Shown: one piece after another, positions 17,471-25,849 of the stretch
Position numbering within the stretch: position 1 is the stretch's first letter
How the letters are laid out: every line of letters starts with the position of its first letter
NCBI RefSeq assembly: GCF_010727325.1
Contig: NZ_AP022565.1
Location: 1,922,001 to 1,986,000 of the forward strand
Origin: Mycolicibacterium alvei
GTDB taxonomy: Bacteria; Actinomycetota; Actinomycetes; Mycobacteriales; Mycobacteriaceae
DNA length: 64,000 nucleotides
Direction of reading: 5' to 3'
The notes under the pieces: generated by a model
What the model was told of the DNA's origin: nothing
Database searches by the model: none
The model's input: only the letters and a program-made list of their open reading frames with translations
Position numbers and translations under genes: made by a program

Positions 17471-18349
17471 TCACAGCAGGAGCCGACGCAACTCCTCACG
17501 GCCGCTGTCGTCGAGGGGCAGCAGCGGCAGCCGCGGCACCCCGACTCCCCGGCCCAGCAACTCCAGTCCACCCTTGATCGTGGTGGGCAGACCGCCGGCC
17601 ACGATGAACTCCAACAGCGGACGAAGGCCTTCGTACAACGTCTCGGCCCGAGCCGCATCCCCCGCGCGGATCGCGTCGTAGAGGTCCAGGCACGGTTGCG
17701 GACGCAGGTTCGGCGCCGCGGTGCACCAGCCTTTCGCTCCCGCATTGAAAGCCTTGAGCGCCAACGGGTTATTGCCGTTGTAGAAGGGCAGCTGCCCGTC
17801 GCTCAACTCGGCGATCCGGTGCATCCGGGACAGGTCGCCGGTGGATTCCTTGACCATGGTGACGTTGTCGATGTCCTTGAACATCTGCACCAACAGTTCG
17901 GGCTGCATGTCGATACCACTGGTGGCCGGGTTGTTGTAGACCATGATCGGAATGCCGATCGCAGCGCCGATCGCAGCGTAGTGCTGGGCAATCTCCCGCT
18001 CGGAGAGCTTCCAGTAGGAGATCGGCAGCACCATCACCGCGTCCGCGCCTGACCGCTCGGCGTACTGCGCCCGGCGAATGGTGTTGGCAGTGGTCAGATC
18101 CGAGGCACCGATGATGACCGGCACCCGACGGTCCACCACCCCGATCGTCGTGTCGATGACGGCATCGAACTCGGCTTCGGTGAGATACGCCGATTCACCT
18201 GTGCTGCCGAGCGGGACGATTCCGTGTGCTCCGCCGGCCACCAGACGGTCGACCAATGCGGCGAGCTTGTCCGTGTCGATCCGATCGTCATCGGTGAACG
18301 GCGTCACCGGATAAGCGAGAATTCCATGGATCTCAGTGCGTGCGGTCAT
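17471..18349 (-). CDS. DapA/NanA-family class I aldolase
   Basis: A 292-residue TIM-barrel protein of the dihydrodipicolinate synthase/N-acetylneuraminate lyase family. The pyruvate-binding GSTGE (near 48), the catalytic tyrosine in VYNNPATSG (near 138) and the Schiff-base lysine in MVKESTGD (near 166) are present. DapA proper is usually encoded with other lysine genes. Here the gene lies next to a class II aldolase and a nitrilase-fold gene, so a catabolic keto-acid lyase or dehydratase is more likely than lysine synthesis. It starts 27 bp downstream of the class II aldolase gene and is likely cotranscribed. Confidence 0.88.
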   Translation of the reverse strand: MTARTEIHGILAYPVTPFTDDDRIDTDKLAALVDRLVAGGAHGIVPLGSTGESAYLTEAEFDAVIDTTIGVVDRRVPVIIGASDLTTANTIRRAQYAERSGADAVMVLPISYWKLSEREIAQHYAAIGAAIGIPIMVYNNPATSGIDMQPELLVQMFKDIDNVTMVKESTGDLSRMHRIAELSDGQLPFYNGNNPLALKAFNAGAKGWCTAAPNLRPQPCLDLYDAIRAGDAARAETLYEGLRPLLEFIVAGGLPTTIKGGLELLGRGVGVPRLPLLPLDDSGREELRRLLL

Positions 18350-18375
18350 CGCGGCGTCCTTCTTGGGATATTGGG

Positions 18376-19161
18376 TTAGCTGGTCAGTGCATCAGGATGA
18401 TTGCGGAGCGCGCGCCGGGCGTAGTAGGCGAAGTTGGCCTGGCTCCGCTTGGGCCGCAACGTCCAGTCGTGGGCCTCACGTGCCAGCCGCGGAGGCAGGT
18501 CGGCGATCGTTCCCGCCGCCATGGCGGCCAGCTGCAGTTTGGCGCCGCGTTCGATCAGCATCGCCAGCGAGCACGCTTCCTCGACGCTGGCCCCGGCGAT
18601 CACATGTCCATGGTGGGCCAGCAGGATGGCCTTCTTGTCTCCCAGCGCGGCACTGATGATCTCGCCCTCTTCGTTTCCGACCGGAACTCCGGGCCAGTCG
18701 GCCAGGAACGCGCAATCGTCGTACAGCGGCGCGATATCCATCTGCGACACGTGCAGCGGAACTTCGAGCATCGAGAGCGCGGCGACGTGGAATGGGTGGG
18801 TGTGCACGATGCACTGCACATCGGACCGGGCCCGGTAGATCCAGCTGTGGAATCGATTGGCGGGGTTCGCCATCCCGTCGCCTTCGAGAACTTCGAGATC
18901 CTCGTCGACAACCAGCAGATTGTCTTCGGTGATCTCGTCGAAGCCCAATCCCAGCCGTTGGGTGTAGTACGTACCCGGCTTCTCCGCACGGGCGGTGATC
19001 TGGCCCGCCAGCCCGGAATCGTGGCCGGCGTCGAACAGGGCTCGGCAGGTCAAGGCCAGTTTCTGCCGCGTCGTCAGGGTGGAATCCTCGATATGGGTCG
19101 ACAGCCGATCGAGCGCCCGCTGCATCAGGACTTGTTTCGAATCACCAAGCGTGGTCGTCAT
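18376..19161 (-). CDS. Class II aldolase/adducin family protein
   Basis: A 261-residue zinc-dependent aldolase-like protein. The metal-binding histidines are seen in VHTHPFHVAAL (near 118) and LAHHGHVIAG (near 195). The family cleaves or decarboxylates sugar phosphates and keto-acids; no closer assignment is safe. ATG at 19161 has GAAAGG upstream. An upstream in-frame start lies beyond the divergent regulatory region. It heads the minus-strand operon, back to back with the nitrilase-fold gene across a 92-bp intergenic segment with two operator-like motifs. Confidence 0.85.
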   Translation of the reverse strand: MTTTLGDSKQVLMQRALDRLSTHIEDSTLTTRQKLALTCRALFDAGHDSGLAGQITARAEKPGTYYTQRLGLGFDEITEDNLLVVDEDLEVLEGDGMANPANRFHSWIYRARSDVQCIVHTHPFHVAALSMLEVPLHVSQMDIAPLYDDCAFLADWPGVPVGNEEGEIISAALGDKKAILLAHHGHVIAGASVEEACSLAMLIERGAKLQLAAMAAGTIADLPPRLAREAHDWTLRPKRSQANFAYYARRALRNHPDALTS

Positions 19162-19210
19162 CTCGGCATGCCTTTCTACGCGGAGGGACCTGCGACACAA
19201 TTACGACTGT

Positions 19211-19227
19211 AGGACACTTTGTGTCCT
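19211..19227. promoter_or_regulatory. Perfect inverted repeat in the divergent catabolic promoter
   Basis: AGGACAC-TTT-GTGTCCT is a perfect 7-bp-arm palindrome midway between the class II aldolase and nitrilase genes. The GGACA/TGTCC half-sites recur at the promoter of the XRE-cupin regulator (20787-20803), which suggests it is that regulator's operator. Confidence 0.6.
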
Positions 19228-19241
19228 CTGGTCAACGTTAT

Positions 19242-19255
19242 ACAGTTGGTGTCAT
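19242..19255. promoter_or_regulatory. Second copy of the candidate XRE operator, overlapping the nitrilase start
   Basis: ACAGTTGGTGTCAT here differs by one base from ACAGCTGGTGTCAT at 20790-20803 upstream of the XRE-cupin gene. It overlaps the nitrilase ATG, so binding could block initiation there. Confidence 0.5.
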
Positions 19256-20192
19256 GGTTCTGGCAGCAGCGATCCAACTCGACGCGGTACTCGCCGACGT
19301 TCCGGCCAATCTCGCAGCCTGCGAACGACTCGGCGACGAAGCCGGGCGGGCGGGGGCAAGAATCATCGCCTTTCCCGAGTTCTTCTCCACCGGAATCGGA
19401 TTCGTCGACTCGTTGGCCCAGGCAGCGCTGCCGCCGGACGGTGCCGCGACGGACCTTCTCACGACGCTTGCCCGTCGGTACTCAGCGCTTGTCGGCGGCT
19501 CCTTCCTGTGCCGCGATGCCGACGGACACGTGCGCAACGCCTACCTGCTCGCCAACCCGACCGGCGTGATCGGGCGGCACGACAAGGATTTCCCCACCAT
19601 GTGGGAGAACGCCTTCTACGTGGGCGGCGATGACGACGGAGTCCTGGACACCGGCGAGTATCACGTCGGCGCCGCAGTGTGCTGGGAACTGATGCGCACA
19701 CGCACGGTCCGACGCCTCCAGGGGCGCATTGACCTGGCGATGACCGGATCAGGCTGGTGGTCGATTCCGCGGTGGCGACCACATGCCCTGTTCGACCGCC
19801 TTGAACACAACAACCGAGGCACCGCTCGCGAAGCGGCGGCCTCGTTCGCCGGGTACGTCGGCGCACCGTGCGTACACGCGGGCCACGCGGGCAATCTCGA
19901 CTGTCCGATGCCGTGGCTGCCGATGAGATACCGCGGCCATTTCGAAGGCGCGACCATGATCACCACGGCATCCGGCGAGATCGTCGCCGAACGGCGGGCC
20001 GACGAGGGGGCGGGTGTGGTCCTCGGCGAGATCACCGTCGGCCGCCAGAACGCGACATTGCCCGCCCCGACCGGCTACTGGCTGCACTCGCGGGGCATCC
20101 TGCCCACCACGGTCTGGCACTACCAGCGCTGGCACGGCCGCCCGTGGTATCGACGCCACGTCGCGGGCGCACGTCCGGAGGTGTCCACCTAA
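19254..20192 (+). CDS. Carbon-nitrogen hydrolase (nitrilase superfamily)
   Basis: A 312-residue nitrilase-fold enzyme with the Glu-Lys-Cys triad: glutamate in FPEFFS (near 43), lysine in HDKDFPTMWE (near 107) and cysteine in AAVCWELMRTR (near 142). It hydrolyses a nitrile, amide or carbamoyl group; the substrate is not evident from sequence. The ATG at 19254 is preferred over an upstream GTG at 19221 that sits inside the palindrome. It is divergent from the aldolase operon and convergent with the XRE regulator, and very likely part of the same pathway. Confidence 0.85.
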   Translation: MVLAAAIQLDAVLADVPANLAACERLGDEAGRAGARIIAFPEFFSTGIGFVDSLAQAALPPDGAATDLLTTLARRYSALVGGSFLCRDADGHVRNAYLLANPTGVIGRHDKDFPTMWENAFYVGGDDDGVLDTGEYHVGAAVCWELMRTRTVRRLQGRIDLAMTGSGWWSIPRWRPHALFDRLEHNNRGTAREAAASFAGYVGAPCVHAGHAGNLDCPMPWLPMRYRGHFEGATMITTASGEIVAERRADEGAGVVLGEITVGRQNATLPAPTGYWLHSRGILPTTVWHYQRWHGRPWYRRHVAGARPEVST

Positions 20193-20208
20193 CCGCCGGT
20201 GCGAGCCG

Positions 20209-20736
20209 TCAACGGCTACGGCTGTACTCGGTGCGGGTGATCACCAGAACCTCGGCGGGCGTACTTCCCCGCTGCCGTAACTGGTGCGGCAGGGAGGCGT
20301 CGAAATACGCACAGTCACCGGGCTCCAGGGTGACGAGCGCATCCTGATACCGCAGTTCCACGACACCGACATGAACGAACACCAACTCCTGCCCGGCGTG
20401 TTCCGGGTGCGGGTGCTCGGCGAACCTGAGCGTCGGCCGCACGATGAACGGTGACATCGACTTCCCGAGCATCCCGGCGGCGACGGCTTGATGCCGGTTG
20501 CTTCCCCGCTCACCGGCGCGGTCCACGGCCAGTGTCGTCACCGATGGATCCTCGGAAAACAACTGCGCCACATCGACCTCGAGCGCACGCGCCAACTTCA
20601 TCGCGACTGCAATGGAGGGAGTAGAACGCTGCCGTTCGACCTTGGACAGGTAACTCTTGGTCAACCCGGTGGCTTCGGCAAGCTCCTCGAGGGTCATGCC
20701 CCGCTGTTGACGCACAGCACGCAACAGAGCGCTCAT
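20209..20736 (-). CDS. XRE-type regulator with C-terminal cupin
   Basis: A 175-residue regulator. The HTH lies at residues 5-60 (MTLEELAEATGLTKSYLSK) and the cupin barrel at about 100-172 (FAEHPHPEHAGQELVFVHVG, DCAYFDASLPHQLR). The cupin probably senses a small metabolite. The ATG at 20736 has a strong AGGAGG. Its own promoter region and that of the nitrilase/aldolase genes share a GGACA...TGTC motif, so autoregulation plus control of the catabolic genes is the likely job. It is convergent with the nitrilase gene. Confidence 0.87.
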   Translation of the reverse strand: MSALLRAVRQQRGMTLEELAEATGLTKSYLSKVERQRSTPSIAVAMKLARALEVDVAQLFSEDPSVTTLAVDRAGERGSNRHQAVAAGMLGKSMSPFIVRPTLRFAEHPHPEHAGQELVFVHVGVVELRYQDALVTLEPGDCAYFDASLPHQLRQRGSTPAEVLVITRTEYSRSR

Positions 20737-20786
20737 CGCACCTCCTACCCACAACCGACGAAGCCCACCCTGGCACATGGTCCCAT

Positions 20787-20803
20787 AGGACAGCTGGTGT
20801 CAT
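20787..20803. promoter_or_regulatory. Candidate autoregulatory operator of the XRE-cupin gene
   Basis: AGGACAGCTGGTGTCAT contains GACA-N5-TGTC symmetry and lies about 50-67 bp upstream of the XRE-cupin ATG. It matches the two motifs at 19211-19227 and 19242-19255. Confidence 0.55.
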
Positions 20804-20839
20804 ATCGTCGACATTCCGAATTGCCGACCGGAGGACCCC

Positions 20840-21856
20840 TCAGTCGCCGGCAGCTGTGACCAACCCCCACAACCCCTTTGCGCCCATCTGGAGCGCGTAG
20901 TCGCTGAGAACCTCGTCCCAGTGCGCGACCGACCCGTACTCCGACCGCCAGGACAGCGCAGGCATGGCGAACTCGTGCAGGCGGTGCTCGCGGGTGGTGC
21001 CGATCGCACCGTGCACCTGATGAGCGTTGCGCACCACGACCGACGCAGCATGGCCGACGCAGGAGCGTGCCACTGCGACAAGGAAATCCAGGTGCGGTGA
21101 GGACCAGTCCGATCCAATCGCCTCTGCCAGCGCACCGTCGGTGGCCGCCCGGGCCAGCGCCGACTCGGCGGCGATGTCGGCCACGAGGTTCTGAACCGCC
21201 TGGAACTTGGCCAGCGGCCTGCCGAACTGGGTGCGTTCGCCTGCATGCTCCACGGACATCGCCAGGATCCGGTCCAGCGCGGCGCATACCTGCACTGCCC
21301 GCACCAGCGCGGCACGGCGGGTGAACTGCTCGATCACGTTGTCGGGTAACGGAATTCCGGTCAATATGGTGACATCCACGCTGACGTCGTCACGCGGCTC
21401 CCCTGCCCTGTTGCGGCCCGGAGTCACCGACAGCAACGCGGTATCCACATCGGCCACCCGGTACCCGGCACCGTCGCGCCAGAGCACCACCACCCGCTCG
21501 GCGTCCGTCACCCACGGCACCCCGCCGGCTACACCGTGCTCGTCCAGCAGGCAAGCGGTGCGCCGGGAATCGCCGACCTCCAGGCCCACCGCCTCCAACA
21601 ACCAGCAGGCCAGCAGGTCGTGCTCGGCCAGCGGGATCCTCACCCCGTGCCAGGCAGCCGCGCGCAGCAGCTCGACCGCCTCGGCCCAGCCGGCGCCGCT
21701 GCCACCGGACTCCTCGGACCCGGTCAGCCGGACCAGGCCGAGTTCGCGCAACTGGTCCCATACCTCGGCGATCGCCTCACCGGGCTCGTGCTGCTCGCGG
21801 TGCGCTGCGAACACCGCCGACATCATCTCGACCAGTTCGGCGTCAACGACATTCAC
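20840..21856 (-). CDS. Acyl-CoA dehydrogenase, short subunit-like
   Basis: A 338-residue acyl-CoA dehydrogenase family protein. The C-terminal four-helix bundle is clear (ERTQFGRPLAKFQAVQNLVAD, then HQVHGAIGTTREHRLH for FAD contacts near 285-300), whereas the N-terminal half is degenerate. This pattern is seen in FadE pairs that form alpha2beta2 heterotetramers in mycobacteria. Its GTG at 21856 overlaps the last base of the neighbouring dehydrogenase's stop codon (TAGTG), so the two are translated together. The acyl substrate is unknown; sterol- or branched-chain-type compounds are usual for such pairs. Confidence 0.85.
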   Translation of the reverse strand: MNVVDAELVEMMSAVFAAHREQHEPGEAIAEVWDQLRELGLVRLTGSEESGGSGAGWAEAVELLRAAAWHGVRIPLAEHDLLACWLLEAVGLEVGDSRRTACLLDEHGVAGGVPWVTDAERVVVLWRDGAGYRVADVDTALLSVTPGRNRAGEPRDDVSVDVTILTGIPLPDNVIEQFTRRAALVRAVQVCAALDRILAMSVEHAGERTQFGRPLAKFQAVQNLVADIAAESALARAATDGALAEAIGSDWSSPHLDFLVAVARSCVGHAASVVVRNAHQVHGAIGTTREHRLHEFAMPALSWRSEYGSVAHWDEVLSDYALQMGAKGLWGLVTAAGD

Positions 21857-22992
21857 TAGCGCATCCCCAATCCCCGCGCAATGACCCCACGCAGCACCTC
21901 GTTGGTACCGCCACGCAGGGTGAATCCGGGACGCTGCGCCACGGCATCGGCCAGCATCGCGCAGTAACCCGCGTCGTCGATCTCGCCGAGAACATCGGCG
22001 AAATCTGCGATGTCGCCCTCGGTGGACGTGCCGAGCACCTTGACCACGGCCGCCGCCGTGTCGGCCGGTTCGTGACGCTCGAGCGCACCGGCGACGGCCA
22101 TCGACATCTGGTGCAGCCCGGTGATGCGGGCCAGGTACCGGCCCAGATCGGGGTGGCGCGGCAGTGCCCCGGCACGCATGTGTGAGGCCATGTCCGCCAG
22201 CAGCGGGAACGTCGACAGGAAGCGTTCGGGTCCGCTGCGTTCGAAGCTGAGCTCCGAGGTCACCTGTTGCCAGCCGTTGCCGATGGTGCCGAACACCATG
22301 TCGTCGGGCACGTACACCTCGTCGAGGATCACCTCGTTGAAGTGGTGACTGCCGTTCATCGAGATGATGGGCCGGATGTCGACACCGGGCACGCGCAGAT
22401 CCACGATGAACTGGCTGAGACCGTCGTGGCGGTGTGCGGGATCGACCGCAGCGGTGCGGGCCAGGCAGATGAACGCGTGGGCCAGATGCGCGCCCGATGT
22501 CCACACTTTGGTTCCGGTGATCGTCCAGCCGCCGTCCGCCCGCACAGCTCTGGTGTGCACGCTGGCCAGATCCGACCCGGAATCCGGCTCGCTCATCCCG
22601 ATACCGAAGTAGCACTCACCTTTGGCGATGGCGGGCAAGAACTTTCGTCGCTGTCCTTCGGTCCCGTACTTGAGCAGAGAGGGGACGATCTGCCGGTCGG
22701 CGATCCAGTGTGCCCCCACCGGGGCTCCGGCCGCCAGCAGTTCCTCGGTGACCACGAAACGCTCCTGATGGCTACGCCCGTGCCCGCCGTAGGAGACGGG
22801 CACCGTCATGCCCACCCAACCCCGGGCCGCCAACGCGCGGCTGAAGTCCTCGTCCCAGCCGGTCAGCCAACTGTCGGCGCACCGGCTGATCTTGCCCGCC
22901 TGCTGCTGCTCGGCGACGAACTGTCGCACCTGCAACCGCAACTCGTCGAGCGCATGTGGGTCGCCGGCCACCGGCGGTACCAATCGGGTCAT
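21856..22992 (-). CDS. Acyl-CoA dehydrogenase
   Basis: A 378-residue flavin-dependent acyl-CoA dehydrogenase with the N-terminal helical domain, the FAD-binding beta domain (FGIGMSEPDSGSDLASVHTRA and TGTKVWTSGA, near 130-170) and the C-terminal bundle ending in GGTNEVLRGVIARGLG. It is the complete partner of the shorter subunit encoded 1 nt overlapping downstream. The ATG at 22992 is divergent from mrx1, with only 22 bp between them. The pair closes the block of genes that separates uvrD2 from mrx1 here. Confidence 0.9.
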   Translation of the reverse strand: MTRLVPPVAGDPHALDELRLQVRQFVAEQQQAGKISRCADSWLTGWDEDFSRALAARGWVGMTVPVSYGGHGRSHQERFVVTEELLAAGAPVGAHWIADRQIVPSLLKYGTEGQRRKFLPAIAKGECYFGIGMSEPDSGSDLASVHTRAVRADGGWTITGTKVWTSGAHLAHAFICLARTAAVDPAHRHDGLSQFIVDLRVPGVDIRPIISMNGSHHFNEVILDEVYVPDDMVFGTIGNGWQQVTSELSFERSGPERFLSTFPLLADMASHMRAGALPRHPDLGRYLARITGLHQMSMAVAGALERHEPADTAAAVVKVLGTSTEGDIADFADVLGEIDDAGYCAMLADAVAQRPGFTLRGGTNEVLRGVIARGLGMR

Positions 22993-23014
22993 GTTCAGCT
23001 ACGTTAGAGGCACT

Positions 23015-23260
23015 ATGACTGCTACACCGACTGTGACCATGTACACCACGACGTGGTGCGGCTACTGCTCGCGGCTCAAGATGGCGCTGAAGTCCGAGGG
23101 CATCGCATGGACCGAGGTCGACATCGAGCAGGATCCGGCCGCCGCAGAATTCGTCGGTTCGGTCAACGGCGGTAACCACGTGGTGCCGACCGTGAAGTTC
23201 GCCGACGGGTCGACGCTGACCAATCCGACGATCAAGCAGGTCAAGGCCAAGGTCAGCTGA
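23015..23260 (+). CDS. mrx1: Mycoredoxin 1
   Basis: An 81-residue glutaredoxin-fold protein with active site CGYC (residues 15-18, preceded by TTTW) and the cis-proline motif VPTVKF. Mycoredoxin-1 (Rv3198A in M. tuberculosis) reduces mycothiol mixed disulfides with electrons from mycothiol. The ATG at 23015 has AGAGG just upstream; an in-frame start further upstream would overlap the divergent dehydrogenase gene. It is convergent with nudC, with three bases between them. Confidence 0.95.
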   Translation: MTATPTVTMYTTTWCGYCSRLKMALKSEGIAWTEVDIEQDPAAAEFVGSVNGGNHVVPTVKFADGSTLTNPTIKQVKAKVS

Positions 23261-23263
23261 CCG

Positions 23264-24211
23264 TCAGTCCAGGGCCGCCCAGGACTCGATGATCTCGCGG
23301 GCGATCGAGATCGATCCGGGCAGCAGCAACCGTGACCGCGAATCGCCTTGGGCCGCGCTCCAGTCACCCTGATCGAGCGCCTCGCGGATCTCGGCCCGGG
23401 TGAACCAGTCGGCCTCGGCGATCTCGCCGTCGTTGAACGAGAACGGCTGTTCCGGATCGCCGATGGCATGAAACCCCACCATCAGCGACCGTGGGAACGG
23501 CCACGGCTGGCTCCCGAGGTACTGCACGTCGGTCACCGTGAGCCCGACCTCCTCGGAGATCTCACGCACCACACATGTCTCGAAGGATTCGCCGGCCTCG
23601 ACGAATCCGGCCAGGATCGAGAACAGCCGCTCGGGCCACGCGGTCTGCCGGGCCAGCACCGCACGGTCATGACCGTCGTGGACCAGGCAGATCACCGCCG
23701 GATCGATGCGCGGGAACTCCTCATGACCGGTGACCGGGTCGACCCGCGACCAGCCACCTTTCGCCGATTTCGTCACCGCGCCGTCCGCCGCACTGAACCG
23801 CGCGCGGTCATGCCAGTTCAGCAGCGCCGTAGCCGTCGCCACCAACTGGGCGCTGACGTCGTCGAACACCTCACCTGCCCGGCGCAGATCGAGCACCTCG
23901 GCCGGCGCATCCGGATCCTCGGGCCCCTCCAAGGCGCTGCGGACACCCCAGACATGCCGCCCATCGGCCAGCCGCCCCAGGAATACCGCATGCTCCGGCG
24001 GCGTGTCGGTGCCCAGACTCACGGCCTTCCCGAGCACCACCCGGCCACCGGAGATCAGCACCTGGTTGCGGCGGTCGACACGTAGCAGCAGCGCGTCGTT
24101 CCAACCCTCGGTCGCGGCATCGATGTCGGTACGCAACGCATCGGCACGATCGGCGCCGACCCGCGAGAGCAGCGGAACATTGCGCAGACCGAAGGTGAGT
24201 CGGGATGTCAT
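23264..24211 (-). CDS. nudC: NADH pyrophosphatase NudC
   Basis: A 315-residue Nudix hydrolase. The Nudix box lies near residues 212-234 (GFVEAGE...REISEEVGL) and is followed by the NudC-specific SQPWPFPRS. It converts NAD(H) to NMN(H) and AMP and can remove NAD caps from RNA. The four cysteines that hold the zinc ribbon in E. coli NudC are absent (the region reads NWHDRARFSAADGAV), which as I recall is usual in mycobacterial NudC. Its ATG overlaps the stop of the K+ channel gene by ATGA, so the two form an operon. Confidence 0.93.
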   Translation of the reverse strand: MTSRLTFGLRNVPLLSRVGADRADALRTDIDAATEGWNDALLLRVDRRNQVLISGGRVVLGKAVSLGTDTPPEHAVFLGRLADGRHVWGVRSALEGPEDPDAPAEVLDLRRAGEVFDDVSAQLVATATALLNWHDRARFSAADGAVTKSAKGGWSRVDPVTGHEEFPRIDPAVICLVHDGHDRAVLARQTAWPERLFSILAGFVEAGESFETCVVREISEEVGLTVTDVQYLGSQPWPFPRSLMVGFHAIGDPEQPFSFNDGEIAEADWFTRAEIREALDQGDWSAAQGDSRSRLLLPGSISIAREIIESWAALD

Positions 24212-25302
24212 CGCTCGGCGTCCGCGCTCCGGATGTAGAGCAACCGGTCGCCGGCCTCAAGGGCGTCGACCTCCGGTGCATCGACCCGCAACAGCCGACC
24301 CTCCCGCACCACGCCCAGGACGATGTCGTGCAGATGCTGCGGCGACCCACCCTCCTCTTTGGGATCGACTTCCCGTTCGGCGATGGCGAATCCGGCATCG
24401 GGAGTCAGCAGATCTTCGATCATCTCGACCACGCTCGGCGTCTGGGTGGCGATACCCAGCAACCGGCCCGCGGTCTCCGAGGACACCACGGTCGAATCCG
24501 CACCGGACTGCTTGAGCAGATGCAGGTTGTCGGACTCCCGCACCGCCGCGATGATCTTGGCCTTCGGTGCCAGCTCGCGCGCGGTCAACGTAACCAGCAC
24601 CGCGCTGGCATCGTTGTCGGCCGCCACGATGATCGACTTGGCGTGCTGGGCACCCGCCAGCCTCAGGACAGCGGAATTGGTGGCGTCACCGTGCACGGTC
24701 ACCAACCCGGCTCCCTTGGCGCGTTCCAGCGCGGCGGCGTTCTCGTCGACGACGACGATGTCGGCCGGCGCCACCTCGTCGCCGACCATCGCGGCGACCG
24801 CCGTGCGACCCTTGGTGCCGTATCCGACGACGACGGTGTGGTTACGCACTTTGTTCCTCCATCGCTGAATCTTCAGCGCCTGCCGGGATTGGGTAGTCAG
24901 GGTTTCCACGGTGGTACCGATGAGCACGATCAGGAAGGCCACCCGCAGCGGCGTGATGACGATGACGTTGACCAGCCGCGCCGAATCCGAATACGGCGTG
25001 ATGTCGCCGTAGCCGGTGGTCGACAGCGACACCGTCGCGTAGTACAGGCAGTCCAGGAACGACAGCGGATTGTTCGCGTCCGGAAGGCTGTCGTTGTCCC
25101 GGTAGCCGTAGCGATCCGCGTAGACGATGAGCACCGCGGCGAACAACGCCCCCAGCGCGTACAGCACCCGCATGAAGATTTTGCGTGCCGGACTGATCCA
25201 CGGCTCGGGGATCTGCAGCACGTCGACGAGTGCGGCAACCGGACGCGTGGTCAGGTTCGAGTCGATCGCGGCGAGTCGGCGCCGCAGCCTGCCTTTAGCC
25301 AC
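24208..25302 (-). CDS. Potassium channel family protein with RCK domain (Rv3200c homologue)
   Basis: A 364-residue two-helix potassium channel subunit. Transmembrane segments flank the selectivity filter TTGYGD (near residue 94). A cytoplasmic RCK/TrkA-N domain begins with the Rossmann motif VVVGYGTKG (near 138), and a TrkA-C domain follows (about 280-360). It is probably an MthK-like tetrameric, ligand-gated K+ channel. Translationally coupled to nudC downstream, it could link NAD metabolism and ion balance, but that is inference. Confidence 0.92.
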   Translation of the reverse strand: MAKGRLRRRLAAIDSNLTTRPVAALVDVLQIPEPWISPARKIFMRVLYALGALFAAVLIVYADRYGYRDNDSLPDANNPLSFLDCLYYATVSLSTTGYGDITPYSDSARLVNVIVITPLRVAFLIVLIGTTVETLTTQSRQALKIQRWRNKVRNHTVVVGYGTKGRTAVAAMVGDEVAPADIVVVDENAAALERAKGAGLVTVHGDATNSAVLRLAGAQHAKSIIVAADNDASAVLVTLTARELAPKAKIIAAVRESDNLHLLKQSGADSTVVSSETAGRLLGIATQTPSVVEMIEDLLTPDAGFAIAEREVDPKEEGGSPQHLHDIVLGVVREGRLLRVDAPEVDALEAGDRLLYIRSADAER

Positions 25303-25341
25303 GCGGGATCAATCTGATCAGACGCACGCCACAATGTAACC

Positions 25342-25731
25342 ATGACCGCACCCGAGCCTCAGCGGATCGACTCCGCACACACCGCGCAACGGATGGCGGC
25401 CCTGCTCCTGGGCATGGGCACGTTGCACTTCGTCGTGCCCAAACCGTTCGACTCGATCATCCCGGCCGAACTCCCCGGCAGCGCCCGCGCCTACACCTAC
25501 GCATCCGGCGTCGGTGAGCTGGCCACCGGCGCCCTGCTCGCCGTGCCCCGCACCCGGCGCCTGGGTGCGCTGGCCGCCGTGGCCCTGTTCATCGCGGTGT
25601 TCCCCGGCAACGTGAACATGGTCCGGCTGTGGTGGGACAAGCCCTGGCCGATGCGGATCCTCGCGATCGCCCGGCTGCCGCTGCAGATCCCGATGATCAC
25701 CACCGCGTTGCGGGTGTACCGGAACTCCTAG
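25342..25731 (+). CDS. DoxX-like small membrane protein
   Basis: A 129-residue protein with four likely membrane helices and the motif HFVVPKPFDSIIPAELPG near residues 30-47, typical of DoxX-like actinobacterial membrane proteins. Role unknown; relatives are connected with redox or thiol stress. It is divergent from the K+ channel gene, 39 bp away, and no Shine-Dalgarno is obvious. Confidence 0.75.
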   Translation: MTAPEPQRIDSAHTAQRMAALLLGMGTLHFVVPKPFDSIIPAELPGSARAYTYASGVGELATGALLAVPRTRRLGALAAVALFIAVFPGNVNMVRLWWDKPWPMRILAIARLPLQIPMITTALRVYRNS

Positions 25732-25849
25732 CCTCTGGGCCAGAACACCTGGAAACCAACGGGTTTCGCCATCCGATGCGGGTTCAGATCTCCTCCGAAC
25801 CAAGGTTTGGCAAGGCTATCGTTGCTGGTGACGTGCAAATTTGGTCGAT

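Noticed and set aside
20193..20225. Short AGCCGT/ACGGCT hairpin between nitrilase and XRE genes
   Set aside because: Loop of only two bases and weak stem; not a credible terminator.
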